The position numbers were made by a program, and so were the translations under genes. Shown piece after piece: positions 1 to 6,956 of a stretch of 8,952 nt of DNA. Position 1 is the first letter of the stretch; each line of letters begins with the position of its first letter. This DNA comes from an uncultured Lachnospiraceae bacterium (GTDB lineage Bacteria; Bacillota; Clostridia; Lachnospirales; Lachnospiraceae): positions 1-8,952 of the forward strand of contig CACXGR010000333.1 of assembly GCA_902767235.1 (NCBI GenBank). Direction: 5' to 3'. A model generated the notes under the pieces. That model searched no databases, had not been told where the DNA came from, and saw only the letters and a list, made by a program, of their open reading frames with translations.

Positions 1-4
1 ATAA

Positions 5-24
5 ATCCGGCCTTCCGGCCGGAT
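5..24 (-). terminator. GC-rich hairpin at window edge, probable terminator
   Basis: An 8-bp perfect stem (ATCCGGCC / GGCCGGAT) closes on a TTCC loop. Read on the minus strand the stem is followed by TTTAT and then the window ends, so the U-tract may continue outside. It would act as a terminator for the PTS gene or as a shared terminator with whatever gene lies to the left. No U-run follows it on the plus strand. Confidence 0.5.
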
Positions 25-40
25 CTTAAGTGCTAATACA

Positions 41-69
41 AGGGGCGTTGCATCTAATGCAACGCCCCT
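41..69 (-). terminator. Perfect 13-bp hairpin after the PTS gene
   Basis: AGGGGCGTTGCAT and its exact reverse complement flank a 3-base CTA loop, 36 bp past the PTS stop codon. The stem is very stable, but the sequence after it on the minus strand (TTGTATTAG) is a poor U-tract. It may be a terminator, a 3'-end protecting stem-loop, or the first of a tandem pair with the hairpin at 5-24. Confidence 0.55.
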
Positions 70-105
70 ATTGAACTTATACCTGGATCAGAATCGGATG
101 CGGCA

Positions 106-2298
106 TCAGCCGAGAAGCTCGATGAAGTCGTCGCCGACCTTAACTTCGCCGGTCTTGAGAGGACGAAGAGTGGAATAGTCCTCCCAGTTGGTGATGATGC
201 AAGGCGTTGTGACTTTGTAGCCTGCTTCCTTGATGGCAGGGATATCAAACTTGATGAGGCACTGTCCTTTCTTGACCTGGTCGCCGTCCTTGACGAAGGT
301 CTCGAAGTGCTGGCCTTCGAGTTTGACAGTGTCGATACCGATGTGCATCAGGATCTCAGCGCCGTCAGTTGTGGTCATCGCCACAGCGTGCTTGGTGTCA
401 AATACCATTGTGATCTCGCCGTCTGCAGGAGCAACCAGCTCACCGATAGTGGGCTCGATCGCAACACCGTCGCCGAGCATACGGCCTGCAAAGGCCTCGT
501 CCTCGACTTCGTTCATGAGGAGCATCTTACCGGTCAGGCATGCACCGAGGACTTCGTCCTTCATCTTGGGAGCAGCAGGTGCAGCGGCGGGAGCAGCTGC
601 GGGTGCGGGCTCTTCATCCTGAACTGCGGACAGCGGGATCGTGCCGTTGCGGAGCTTTTCGACCAGCTCCTCGAAGTTGGACTTCACGATCGTCACACTG
701 GGACCGTAGATGACCTGGATACCGTTGCCCTTTACGACTACGCCGGAAGCGCCTGTCGACTTGAGCAGAGGCTGGTCAACCTTGGAAGCATCATTGAGTG
801 TGAGACGGAGTCTCGTAGCGCAGCAGTCGATATCGCCGGTGAGGTTATCGAGACCGCCGATGCCCTTGAGGATCGCTGCGGACTTGGGATCCACGTTCGC
901 AACAGCAGCTTTGCCGCCTGCGACGCCGACGCCTGTAGCCTTGCGGTACTCGTCCTTGGTGATCATCTTGACTTCTTCGTCGTCGCCTTCACGTCCGGGA
1001 GTCTTCAGATCCTTCTTGAGGATGAAGGTGCGGAACACGAAGAAGTAGAGCACGAAGTAGATCACGAACAGAGGCAGCAGACGGACCCAGTGCGTCTTGG
1101 CATTGCCGGGCAGTACACCATACAGGATCAGATCGATCAGTCCGTCTGAGAATGTGGTACCGACGAGGATGTCAAACAGATCGCAGAGCAGGAATGCCAT
1201 ACCTGCGAATACAACGTGGATACCGAAAAGCACGGGAGCCAGGAAGAGGAAAGTGAACTCGATGGGCTCTGTGACACCGGTAAGGAAGGATGTCAGAGCG
1301 ACGGAGAACAGCAGGGATCCTGCCTCTTTTTTCTTTTCGGGTCTTGCGCATGAGTACATTGCGAGAGCTGCGCCCGGAAGACCGCCCATCATGAAGGGAT
1401 ACTTACCGGCGAGGAATTTCGCAGACTCGTCGAATACGGTAGTGTTGGGGTCAGCGAGCATTCTGAAGAAGATGTTCTGAGCACCCTGGACAACTTCGCC
1501 GCCGATCTCGCGTGATCCGCCGACACCTGTCTGCCAGAAAGGCATGTAGAAGATGTGGTGCAGACCGAAGGGGATCAGGGCACGCTCGATGCAGCCGTAG
1601 ATGAAGGTTCCGAAGAGACCTGCCGCATTAACGATGTCGCCGAGCAGGTAGATACCGGACTGGATCGGAGGCCAGATGAAGTAGCAGATGAAACCGGTCA
1701 GGATACCGAATACCATACACATGATCGGAACGAAACGAGTGCCGGAGAAGAATGCCAGTGACTGGGGCAGCACCTGTTTGTAGAACTTGTTGCAGGTCAA
1801 TGCTGCGAGCAGACCCGCCAGGATACCGCCGAAGACACCCATCTGAAGTGTCTGGATACCAAGTGCAGTGGCGATCGCGCCGTCCTTGACGTTGGGACCG
1901 ATACTGCCGTCCGCAAGAATGGAACCGTCGATGGTGAGCAGTACGTTCATGGTGGTCAGCATGATCAGATAGTAGATCGCTGCGGAGAGAACCGCAACAC
2001 CCTTCTCTTTTTTGGCCATGCCAAGGGCAACTGCCAGAGCGAAGATCAGGGCCAGATTTCCGAACACTGCATTGCCGGCGCCGTTGAGCAGCTGGAAGAA
2101 CATGAAGAGTGCATTTCCTTCATGAAGAATACCGTCCAGATGATAGGTAGCGATCGTGGTCGGATTTGTAAATGAGCTTCCTATTCCTAGCAGAATACCT
2201 GCAGGCGGGAGTACTGCGATCGGCAGAAACAGTGACTTACCGATCTGCTGGGCGACTGCAAAAGCCTGAGAGCCGCCGTTACCTTTTTTCTTTGCCAT
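106..2298 (-). CDS. PTS transporter subunit IICBA, glucose/N-acetylglucosamine family
   Basis: A full-length 730-aa three-domain PTS permease that imports and phosphorylates a hexose at the membrane. The IIC domain (about residues 12-425) is strongly hydrophobic and carries the family motif TEPIEF at 343-348. The IIB domain follows (about 470-550), with the likely phosphorylated cysteine Cys493 in CATRLR; the residue before it is also Cys. An Ala/Pro linker (about 563-577) leads to the IIA domain (about 580-730), with His637 and His652 (HIGIDTVKLEG) as the paired active-site histidines. This order and size match the glucose/GlcNAc/glucosamine branch (PtsG, NagE, GamP). The sugar cannot be settled by eye, so no symbol is given. 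The ATG start at 2298 has a GAGGG site 7 bases upstream. The gene stands alone, and a cre site upstream suggests CcpA control. Phosphate would come from EI and HPr encoded elsewhere. Confidence 0.95.
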   Translation of the reverse strand: MAKKKGNGGSQAFAVAQQIGKSLFLPIAVLPPAGILLGIGSSFTNPTTIATYHLDGILHEGNALFMFFQLLNGAGNAVFGNLALIFALAVALGMAKKEKGVAVLSAAIYYLIMLTTMNVLLTIDGSILADGSIGPNVKDGAIATALGIQTLQMGVFGGILAGLLAALTCNKFYKQVLPQSLAFFSGTRFVPIMCMVFGILTGFICYFIWPPIQSGIYLLGDIVNAAGLFGTFIYGCIERALIPFGLHHIFYMPFWQTGVGGSREIGGEVVQGAQNIFFRMLADPNTTVFDESAKFLAGKYPFMMGGLPGAALAMYSCARPEKKKEAGSLLFSVALTSFLTGVTEPIEFTFLFLAPVLFGIHVVFAGMAFLLCDLFDILVGTTFSDGLIDLILYGVLPGNAKTHWVRLLPLFVIYFVLYFFVFRTFILKKDLKTPGREGDDEEVKMITKDEYRKATGVGVAGGKAAVANVDPKSAAILKGIGGLDNLTGDIDCCATRLRLTLNDASKVDQPLLKSTGASGVVVKGNGIQVIYGPSVTIVKSNFEELVEKLRNGTIPLSAVQDEEPAPAAAPAAAPAAPKMKDEVLGACLTGKMLLMNEVEDEAFAGRMLGDGVAIEPTIGELVAPADGEITMVFDTKHAVAMTTTDGAEILMHIGIDTVKLEGQHFETFVKDGDQVKKGQCLIKFDIPAIKEAGYKVTTPCIITNWEDYSTLRPLKTGEVKVGDDFIELLG

Positions 2299-2327
2299 AG
2301 TTTTTCCCTCTCATTAATAAATGAAAA

Positions 2328-2340
2328 AAACGTTTACGTT
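2328..2340. promoter_or_regulatory. LacI-type operator-like inverted repeat upstream of the PTS gene
   Basis: AAACGTTTACGTT contains the 8-bp palindrome AAACGTTT and the overlapping inverted repeat AACGT-TT-ACGTT. A central CG in an A/T-flanked palindrome is typical of LacI-family operators, including CcpA sites, but the outer positions do not match the cre consensus. It lies about 30 bp upstream of the PTS start codon, where a bound repressor could block transcription. It may be a weak second CcpA site, an operator for another LacI-type protein, or chance. Confidence 0.35.
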
Positions 2341-2359
2341 ACATATTAAGGATACGACA

Positions 2360-2373
2360 TGAAAACGATTTCA
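2360..2373. promoter_or_regulatory. Catabolite-responsive element (cre), CcpA site
   Basis: TGAAAACGATTTCA matches the consensus TGWAANCGNTNWCA at every fixed position. It lies 62 bp upstream of the PTS start codon and 153 bp upstream of the DUF1292 gene. CcpA with HPr-Ser-P binds such sites in Firmicutes. Its position close to the expected PTS promoter fits repression by, or control through, a preferred sugar. A TTGAAA on the minus strand overlaps the site, but I see no well-spaced -10 to go with it. Confidence 0.75.
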
Positions 2374-2447
2374 ATACATAATTATTTTATTATTTTTAGC
2401 TTTTTTTTATAAAAGTAAGAGAAATCTATAGGCGGAGCACGAAAACA

Positions 2448-2456
2448 TGGTAAAAT
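2448..2456 (+). promoter_or_regulatory. Extended -10 promoter for the DUF1292 gene
   Basis: TGGTAAAAT fits the extended -10 form TGnTAtAAT with one mismatch and lies 70 bp before the DUF1292 start. No good -35 hexamer is visible at the usual spacing, which extended -10 promoters can tolerate. The leader contains a short hairpin (CGGGA-ACGGA-TCCCG, 2486-2500) and an AAAGGAG at about 2477-2483 too far from the start codon to serve it. Confidence 0.4.
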
Positions 2457-2525
2457 AAAGACGGTCATATACACAAAAAGGAGACCGGGAACGGATCCCG
2501 CAGTAATGAGAAACAGGGGGGAAAA

Positions 2526-2777
2526 ATGGACGATATCATTATTCTGGTGGATGAAAACGGCGATGAGCAGGAATTTGAGGTCCTGGATACGGTGGAATAC
2601 GAGGGGAACCGATATGTAGTCCTGATCAGTAATGACGATGACGAAGTGACGATCCTGAAAATCTTGTCCGACGACGGGGATGACCTGGAACTGATCTCCT
2701 GCGAGGATGATGTCACAGAAGAGGTATATCATATCTTCAAAGAGAACAATGCGGACAAGTTCGATTTTGAGGAGTGA
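2526..2777 (+). CDS. DUF1292 domain-containing protein
   Basis: A small, very acidic protein of 83 aa belonging to the DUF1292 (YrzB-like) family common in Firmicutes. The first half shows the family pattern: an acidic start with a run of Ile/Val (DDIIILVDENGDEQEFEVL, residues 2-20), then YEGNRYVVL and a further Asp/Glu-rich strand region, ending in the helix EEVYHIFKEN. No catalytic residues, membrane segment or signal peptide are visible. The ATG at 2526 follows a G-rich site (AGGGGGG, 2515-2521). In many Firmicutes the family lies near the ruvX/alaS region, but that context is absent here and the gene seems to be transcribed alone. Function is unknown. Confidence 0.88.
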   Translation: MDDIIILVDENGDEQEFEVLDTVEYEGNRYVVLISNDDDEVTILKILSDDGDDLELISCEDDVTEEVYHIFKENNADKFDFEE

Positions 2778-2802
2778 GACGGGCCGCAGATCAGAAGAAA
2801 AC

Positions 2803-2820
2803 GGAACCCGGCCGGGTTCC
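2803..2820 (-). terminator. 18-bp perfect palindrome, second degV terminator hairpin
   Basis: GGAACCCGGCCGGGTTCC is a perfect palindrome that can fold with a 7-bp stem. On the minus strand it is followed by GTTTTCTTC, a usable U-tract; on the plus strand it is followed by CGGCAAAACG, which is not. It lies downstream of the stronger hairpin at 2831-2888 and probably backs it up for transcripts leaving degV. Confidence 0.5.
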
Positions 2821-2830
2821 CGGCAAAACG

Positions 2831-2888
2831 AAAAGACCGCTGACGCAGACTGCAGATCGGATGATCGGCAGCGCGCCGGCGGTCTTAC
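2831..2888 (-). terminator. Long nested hairpin, terminator of degV
   Basis: AAGACCGC (2833-2840) pairs with GCGGTCTT (2879-2886), extended by a wobble and one further pair. Inside it a second stem pairs CTGC and GATC with GATC and GCAG around a GGAT loop (2850-2871). On the minus strand the outer stem runs directly into CTTTTCGTTTTG, a classical intrinsic-terminator end, 48 bp after the degV stop codon. On the plus strand no U-run follows, so DUF1292 transcripts are less clearly stopped here. Confidence 0.65.
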
Positions 2889-2935
2889 TGTTGTGTACGC
2901 TTTACTGGAAGCCCCGCACAGAAGAGCGGACAGGA

Positions 2936-3814
2936 TCAGATGTAGTTCCTGTTGCCCCAGTGGATCACGGACAGCATGCCGGGGCCCGTGTGGGCACCGA
3001 TCACGGGACCCAGCCCGCAGATCAGGACGTCGGCATCGGGGCAGGCGGCGAGAATACGGCTGCGCGCCGCCTCTGCTTCTTTCTCACAGTCTGCGTGGGC
3101 AATGATGACTTCATGGGGCATTTCCGGGTCAAAAGACGCTTTGAAGCAGTCTGTCAGGAAGGCGGATGCTCTCGGAAGGCCTCTCTTTTTGGCGATGCTG
3201 ATCAGGCTTCCGTCGTCCGCGATCTTCAGGATCGGCTTGATGCTCAGCACGGTGCCGGCCACTGCGGTCGCAGCGGAGATGCGCCCTCCTCTGTACAGAT
3301 ACTTGAGATCGTCCACGAGAAACCAGTGGCACACCTTCCCGACGCTTGCGCGCAGGCCGGCGGCGTTGTCGGAAAGAGCGGCGCCGTTCTCACGGTCTTT
3401 GACAGCCTTCCGCAAAAGAAGTCCCATTCCGCCGGTAGCGGCGCGTGTATCCACGACCTCGATCCGGATCCCTTCGAATTCCTCCTCGATCTCCTCGGCG
3501 GCAGTGAGGGCGGAGGAGTAGGTGCTGCTCAATCCGCCGGACAGAGAAAGGTAGAGAATATCGTGCCCTTTGAGCGCCTCCCTCCGGAAAACCTCATGGT
3601 AATAGTAGGGCGTGATCTGACTGGTATGGGTCGGCTCGCCCCTTCGCATGGCGTCATAAAACGTCTTCAGTTCCCCGTCGGAGAGGCGGTTCTTCATGAT
3701 CAGTTCATCGCTGCCCAGAACATACTCCATGGGAATGATGACGACGCCCTTGTCCTCTATGTACTGCTGTTCAATATCGACGGAGGCGTCGATGCAGATT
3801 ACGTATTCATTCAT
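2936..3814 (-). CDS. DegV family fatty-acid-binding protein
   Basis: A 292-aa protein of the DegV/FakB family. Members hold a single fatty acid in a buried pocket and, where studied, present it to a FakA-type kinase for phosphorylation and use in phospholipid synthesis. The family landmarks are in order: IDASVD at 8-13, THTSQITP at 62-69 (the TSQ motif), LSGGLSSTY at 91-99, VVDTRAAT at 120-127, a central DDLKYLYRGGRIS at 168-180, SIKPIL at 191-196 and GPVIGAHTGPG at 269-279. The length is typical. There is no signal peptide. Only a distant purine-rich site (AGGAAGG on the minus strand) lies upstream of the ATG at 3814. No fakA-like gene is adjacent: the DhaL further right belongs to a dha operon. 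The gene is divergent from the TetR regulator. The family assignment is firm; the lipid and partner are unknown. Confidence 0.95.
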   Translation of the reverse strand: MNEYVICIDASVDIEQQYIEDKGVVIIPMEYVLGSDELIMKNRLSDGELKTFYDAMRRGEPTHTSQITPYYYHEVFRREALKGHDILYLSLSGGLSSTYSSALTAAEEIEEEFEGIRIEVVDTRAATGGMGLLLRKAVKDRENGAALSDNAAGLRASVGKVCHWFLVDDLKYLYRGGRISAATAVAGTVLSIKPILKIADDGSLISIAKKRGLPRASAFLTDCFKASFDPEMPHEVIIAHADCEKEAEAARSRILAACPDADVLICGLGPVIGAHTGPGMLSVIHWGNRNYI

Positions 3815-3888
3815 AGCTTATATATACTGATCCTTCCTATATTTTGCATTAATGAATCAAGTGTTGATTTAAGAAACAACTGTGTATT

Positions 3889-3908
3889 ATTATACGTATG
3901 CGCATAAT
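3889..3908. promoter_or_regulatory. Imperfect palindrome in the degV/tetR divergent region (possible operator)
   Basis: ATTATACGTATGCGCATAAT matches its own reverse complement at 16 of 20 positions, with perfect ATTAT/ATAAT arms. The minus-strand reading contains a TATAAT (3889-3894) with a TTGTAT 18 bp before it, a plausible degV promoter, so the palindrome would cover that -10 element. TetR-family proteins often bind palindromes beside their own gene. The assignment to this regulator is inferred from position only. Confidence 0.35.
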
Positions 3909-4031
3909 CTTCATACAACCATAACATTGCGCAGTATTGTGGAAGAAACTACAGAAAAGGTGCAAATCGTATCATTTTACACAGAATAGAGATTATGTGG
4001 GTATTATTGTCGGAAAGGGAGGCAGAGATAT

Positions 4032-4607
4032 TTGGACAAAAGAGTGATGAAGACCAAAAGAGCGATCCACAGCGCGCTGACGCAGATCCTCTCTGAAAAG
4101 CCCATCGAGGAGATCACGGTGACAGAGATCGCCGATGCGGCGGAGATCAACCGGAAAACATTCTACAACTACTACAGCAGCGTCTATATGGTGGCGGAGG
4201 AAATGGAGGACGAGATCGTCATGCGCTTTGAGGAGACGCTGCGAAAGATCGATTTTGACACCCTGCTCAAAGATCCGCAGACGACCTTCATCACACTGGC
4301 CAGGCTGATCACATCGGATCTGGTCTTTTATGAAAATATCCTGACAAACCGAAATGAAGTTTTTTTCCTGCAGAAGATCATCACGACGCTCAAACAGCGG
4401 ATCATGACGCTGTATGCCGATGAGATCGCCATGGACCGCGAGATGGCGGAGTATGTTCTCGAATATATCGTTGCGGGCCTGGTGTCCGTATATCAGAAAT
4501 GGTTTACCAGCGGCAAAAAGATGGATATCGAGTACCTCTCCAGCAGTGTCAGCACGCTTGCCGTATACGGCATCGCAACACTTTTGGAAGATCAGAAGAA
4601 AGAGTGA
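4032..4607 (+). CDS. TetR/AcrR family transcriptional regulator
   Basis: A 191-aa one-domain-plus-sensor regulator. The N-terminal TetR DNA-binding domain (about residues 8-55) has the helix-turn-helix ITVTEIADAAEINRKTFYNY, ending in the conserved TFYNYY recognition helix. The C-terminal ligand/dimer domain (about 75-185) is all-helical and ends in a pattern of the VAGLVSVYQKWF type, resembling the C-terminal domain found in DhaS-like regulators. The start is a TTG at 4032: it sits 9 bases after a strong GGGAGG (4017-4022), while the next in-frame ATG (4047) is too far from that site. The gene is divergent from degV and heads a cluster with the kinase-like gene. Possible targets are itself, degV, the following genes, or the dha operon 1.3 kb away. 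The dha idea is attractive but unproven. Confidence 0.9.
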   Translation: MDKRVMKTKRAIHSALTQILSEKPIEEITVTEIADAAEINRKTFYNYYSSVYMVAEEMEDEIVMRFEETLRKIDFDTLLKDPQTTFITLARLITSDLVFYENILTNRNEVFFLQKIITTLKQRIMTLYADEIAMDREMAEYVLEYIVAGLVSVYQKWFTSGKKMDIEYLSSSVSTLAVYGIATLLEDQKKE

Positions 4608-4625
4608 GCATGAAAGCCCCGACTC

Positions 4626-4634
4626 TGTTATAAT
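4626..4634 (+). promoter_or_regulatory. Extended -10 promoter before the kinase-like gene
   Basis: TGTTATAAT is a perfect extended -10 element (TGnTATAAT), located 19 bp after the tetR stop codon and 64 bp before the kinase start. No convincing -35 is present (TGAGCA at 4605-4610 is weak). It would allow the kinase and zinc-ribbon genes to be expressed apart from tetR. Confidence 0.55.
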
Positions 4635-4698
4635 AAAGACAGAAGATCAACCGTTCCGGGATCGATGTTTTATTCCGGCTCCAAAAGGAGGTATAGGT

Positions 4699-5297
4699 AT
4701 GGATAAACAGATCATCATCACAGTGGGAAGAGAATCGGGAAGCGGCGGACATGCGATCGCCAAAAAAGTGGCGGAACTTATGGGGATCTCCTGTTACGAC
4801 AAGAAAAAGCTTGTGGAAGGCACGGCAGAGTTCAGCGGACTGAACAAAAACTATGTGAGAAAACTGGACGAGAAACCGGCCGGCTTCCCTTTTTCCGGCA
4901 GGATCGGCGCCTTTGAGGAATCGCCGGAGAGCAATGTGGCCAAAAAGACATTTGACTACATCAGGAATATCGCAGACAGCGGAGAGAGCTGCGTGATCGT
5001 GGGACGCTGCGCGGATTCCGTGCTCGGGAAAATCCCAATGTCCTGAGGGTATTTGTGGTCGGAGACGCGGATCAGAAGACAGAGCGGATCGCGAAGATCC
5101 GACAGATCAGCCTTGAAGAGGCGGAGGCGGAGCGCAAGGAGACCGACAGGTTCAGACGCGCCTATCACAACTTCTACAGCGAAACGAAGTGGGGGGATTC
5201 CAGGGCGTATGACCTGATCATCAATTCCAGCCGTCTGGGCATACAGGGAACGGCGGAGATCATCAAACAGTTTGCGCAGGCCTATATGGAGGAATAA
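4699..5297 (+). pseudogene. Cytidylate-kinase-like protein, interrupted by a frameshift
   Basis: This belongs to the cytidylate-kinase-like P-loop family common in Clostridia. The ATG at 4699 follows AAAGGAGGT (4684-4692). The first part (115 codons to a TGA at 5044-5046) has the P-loop GRESGSGGHAIAKKVAE at residues 10-26, YDKK at 33-36 and CVIVGRCAD at 98-106. The rest of the domain continues in the next frame from about 5031: NPNVLRVFVV, an Arg/Glu-rich lid-like helix, then NFYSETKWGD, YDLIINSS and a final IIKQFAQAY helix. Joining the frames gives 199 aa, the usual family length, with no missing motif. The break falls in GGGAAAA (5026-5032), so one lost G or A explains it. It could be a true inactivating deletion or a sequencing error. 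A GTG at 5055 could start the fragment, but no ribosome binding site supports that. The substrate is unknown. Confidence 0.85.
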
Positions 5298-5298
5298 A

Positions 5299-5823
5299 AT
5301 GAGCTACTGCCCCAATTGCGGAAAAGAGAATACGGCGGGGGGAAAATTCTGCATTCACTGCGGGACCAGGCTCCCTGTGCCGCCCGGATCCGATGACAGC
5401 CGTCAGCGCAGCGCTTCCGGAAACGGCAGCAGCGCAGTGACAGGAAGTGGCGGGCGCAGCGGAGCAGGCAGAGAGGAAGTCATCTACACATCCGCTGTCC
5501 GCAGGAATATCGCCGTCTGCGTCATTCTGAGCATCCTGACGCTGGGCATCTATTATCTGATCTGGATGTGCAGACTCAACAGTGACATCAATGAGATGTC
5601 GCAGGACAGCAGCGCACCGGGCGGCGCCATGCTCGTACTGCTTGTGTTCCTGACGCTGGGGATCTATCATCTGTACTGGCTCTATAAGATGGGAGAGAAG
5701 TGCGACCGGATCACCGGACAGGACGCCCACAGCAGTATCATATATCTTCTGCTGGGGATCGTAGGACTGGGGATCGTCTCTTATGCGCTGATGCAGGATA
5801 CGATCAACCGGGTGCTGGAGTAA
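5299..5823 (+). CDS. Zinc-ribbon membrane protein with DUF4234-like domain
   Basis: A 174-aa protein. The N-terminus is a short zinc ribbon with Cys4, Cys7, Cys18 and Cys21 (CPNC and CIHC knuckles). A flexible Ser/Gly/Arg-rich linker (about 30-58) follows, then a membrane domain of the DUF4234 type with hydrophobic segments at about 70-91, 108-129 and 146-165. Each segment contains a related core: LTLGIYYLIW, LTLGIYHLYW and GLGIVSYALM. The ATG at 5299 was chosen because GGAGGA (5286-5291) lies 7 bases before it and the ORF upstream of it is the 3' end of the kinase-like gene. Only one base separates it from the preceding stop codon, so the two are very likely co-transcribed. The function of the family is unknown. 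The Zn ribbon is expected to lie in the cytoplasm. Confidence 0.88.
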   Translation: MSYCPNCGKENTAGGKFCIHCGTRLPVPPGSDDSRQRSASGNGSSAVTGSGGRSGAGREEVIYTSAVRRNIAVCVILSILTLGIYYLIWMCRLNSDINEMSQDSSAPGGAMLVLLVFLTLGIYHLYWLYKMGEKCDRITGQDAHSSIIYLLLGIVGLGIVSYALMQDTINRVLE

Positions 5824-5865
5824 AAGCGCATGTAAGACGGAGCACCGTGCCGATTGATAAGAACG

Positions 5866-5912
5866 ACAAAACAGCAGAGGCTGCACAATGGCAGCCTCTG
5901 CTGTTTGTTTTC
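5866..5912. terminator. Bidirectional intrinsic terminator between the zinc-ribbon gene and dhaK
   Basis: A perfect 16-bp stem, AAACAGCAGAGGCTGC (5869-5884) with its exact complement (5891-5906), closes on a 6-base loop ACAATG. On the plus strand the stem runs into TTTGTTTTC; on the minus strand it runs into TTTTGTCG. It therefore serves both converging units: the tetR/kinase/zinc-ribbon cluster and the dha operon. Confidence 0.9.
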
Positions 5913-5942
5913 GATCACTGTTTGCCTGCGACGGCCTTAGTC

Positions 5943-6941
5943 TTATACCTGCTTAAATGCGGGCGTATCAGCCGGTGCGTTCAGAAGAGCCTCGAGCTCG
6001 TCATCCAGCTTGAGGAGCGTGATGGAGAATCCGGCCATCTCCAGAGAGGTCATGTAGTTGCCGACCAGTGTCTTGGCAACGACGATACCCTTGTCGGCCA
6101 GTACCTTGGAGACCTCGAGATTTGCGATATAGAGCTCGCTCAGAGGCGTGCCGCCCATGCCGTTGACCATGACGGCGACTCTGTCGCCCTTGCCGTAGAT
6201 GCCCTCTGCCAGGATCTTGTCAAGCATCTGATCCACTGTGGCGCTTGCGGGGCCGATCTTCTCCTTGTGCGTGCCGGGCTCGCCGTGGATGCCGATGCCG
6301 ATCTCAACTTCGTCTTCTGCGAGCTCGAATCCGGGCTTTCCGACTGCGGGGACCGTGCAGGGCTCGATCGCCATGCCCATGGAGCGGACATTGGCGATGA
6401 CCTTTTCGGCAACTGCCTTTACTTCCGCAAGGCTTGCGCCTTCTTCAGCCTTGGCGCCTGCGATCTTGTGTACGAAGATCGTACCTGCGATTCCTCTGCG
6501 GCCTGTGGTCCATGTGCTGTTCTCAACAGCAACGTCGTCTGCCACGATGACCTGAGCGACTTCGATATCCTCGTCGCCCGCCATCTCACCGGCCATCTCG
6601 AAGTTCATAACATCGCCGGTGTAGTTCTTGATGATCAAGAGAGCGCCCTTGCCGCACTCAGTCGCCTTGATGGCCTCATAGACCTGGTCGGGAGTGGGAG
6701 AGGTGAACACTGCGCCTGCTACAGCGCCGTCCAGCATTCCTTTTCCGACATATCCGCCGTGAGCGGGCTCATGTCCGGAGCCGCCGCCGGAGATCAGGAC
6801 GACCTTGTCGGTCTTCTTGGCGCCGGTACGGATCACAACGTCGGTGCCCTCTACGCGCTCAACATACTCGGGATGAGCTGCGACCATGCCGCGGAGCATC
6901 TCATCGACTACATTGTCAACCCCATTGATCAGTTTCTTCAT
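5943..6941 (-). CDS. dhaK: Dihydroxyacetone kinase, substrate-binding subunit DhaK
   Basis: A 332-aa subunit that binds dihydroxyacetone covalently and presents it for phosphorylation to dihydroxyacetone phosphate, which enters glycolysis. It aligns by eye from end to end with E. coli DhaK. The glycine-rich motif SGGGSGHEP lies at 51-59 with His57, NYTGD at 106-110 with Asp110, and GIGIHGEPG at 215-223 with His219. These correspond to E. coli His56, Asp109 and His218, where the last forms the hemiaminal bond with the substrate. The C-terminal part (PLSELY, TSLEMAGFSITLL) is also typical. The ATG at 6941 follows GGAGG (6949-6953). It is the last gene of the dha operon, 88 bp after dhaM, and ends 31 bp from a terminator. 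All catalytic residues are present, so it is expected to be active. Confidence 0.97.
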   Translation of the reverse strand: MKKLINGVDNVVDEMLRGMVAAHPEYVERVEGTDVVIRTGAKKTDKVVLISGGGSGHEPAHGGYVGKGMLDGAVAGAVFTSPTPDQVYEAIKATECGKGALLIIKNYTGDVMNFEMAGEMAGDEDIEVAQVIVADDVAVENSTWTTGRRGIAGTIFVHKIAGAKAEEGASLAEVKAVAEKVIANVRSMGMAIEPCTVPAVGKPGFELAEDEVEIGIGIHGEPGTHKEKIGPASATVDQMLDKILAEGIYGKGDRVAVMVNGMGGTPLSELYIANLEVSKVLADKGIVVAKTLVGNYMTSLEMAGFSITLLKLDDELEALLNAPADTPAFKQV

Positions 6942-6956
6942 TTGAATACCTCCTGT

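Noticed and set aside
41..69. Mobile-element terminal repeat or REP-like element
   Set aside because: The perfect hairpin occurs once in the window, beside the end of a gene, with no transposase or target duplication. A 3'-end stem-loop is the simpler reading.
307..1149. Long plus-strand open frame of 280 codons opposite the PTS gene
   Set aside because: It lies wholly antisense to a clear PTS IICBA gene, has no recognisable domain and no ribosome binding site, and is explained by the codon bias of the real gene.
2774..3907. Long plus-strand open frame of 377 codons opposite degV
   Set aside because: It covers the degV terminator, the degV gene and its promoter in antisense, and the translation has no family resemblance.
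5026..5034. Programmed -1 ribosomal frameshift in the kinase-like gene
   Set aside because: The site reads C GGG AAA in the zero frame, which does not allow good re-pairing of either tRNA after a -1 slip, and no downstream stem-loop is evident. A simple base loss or sequencing error is more likely.
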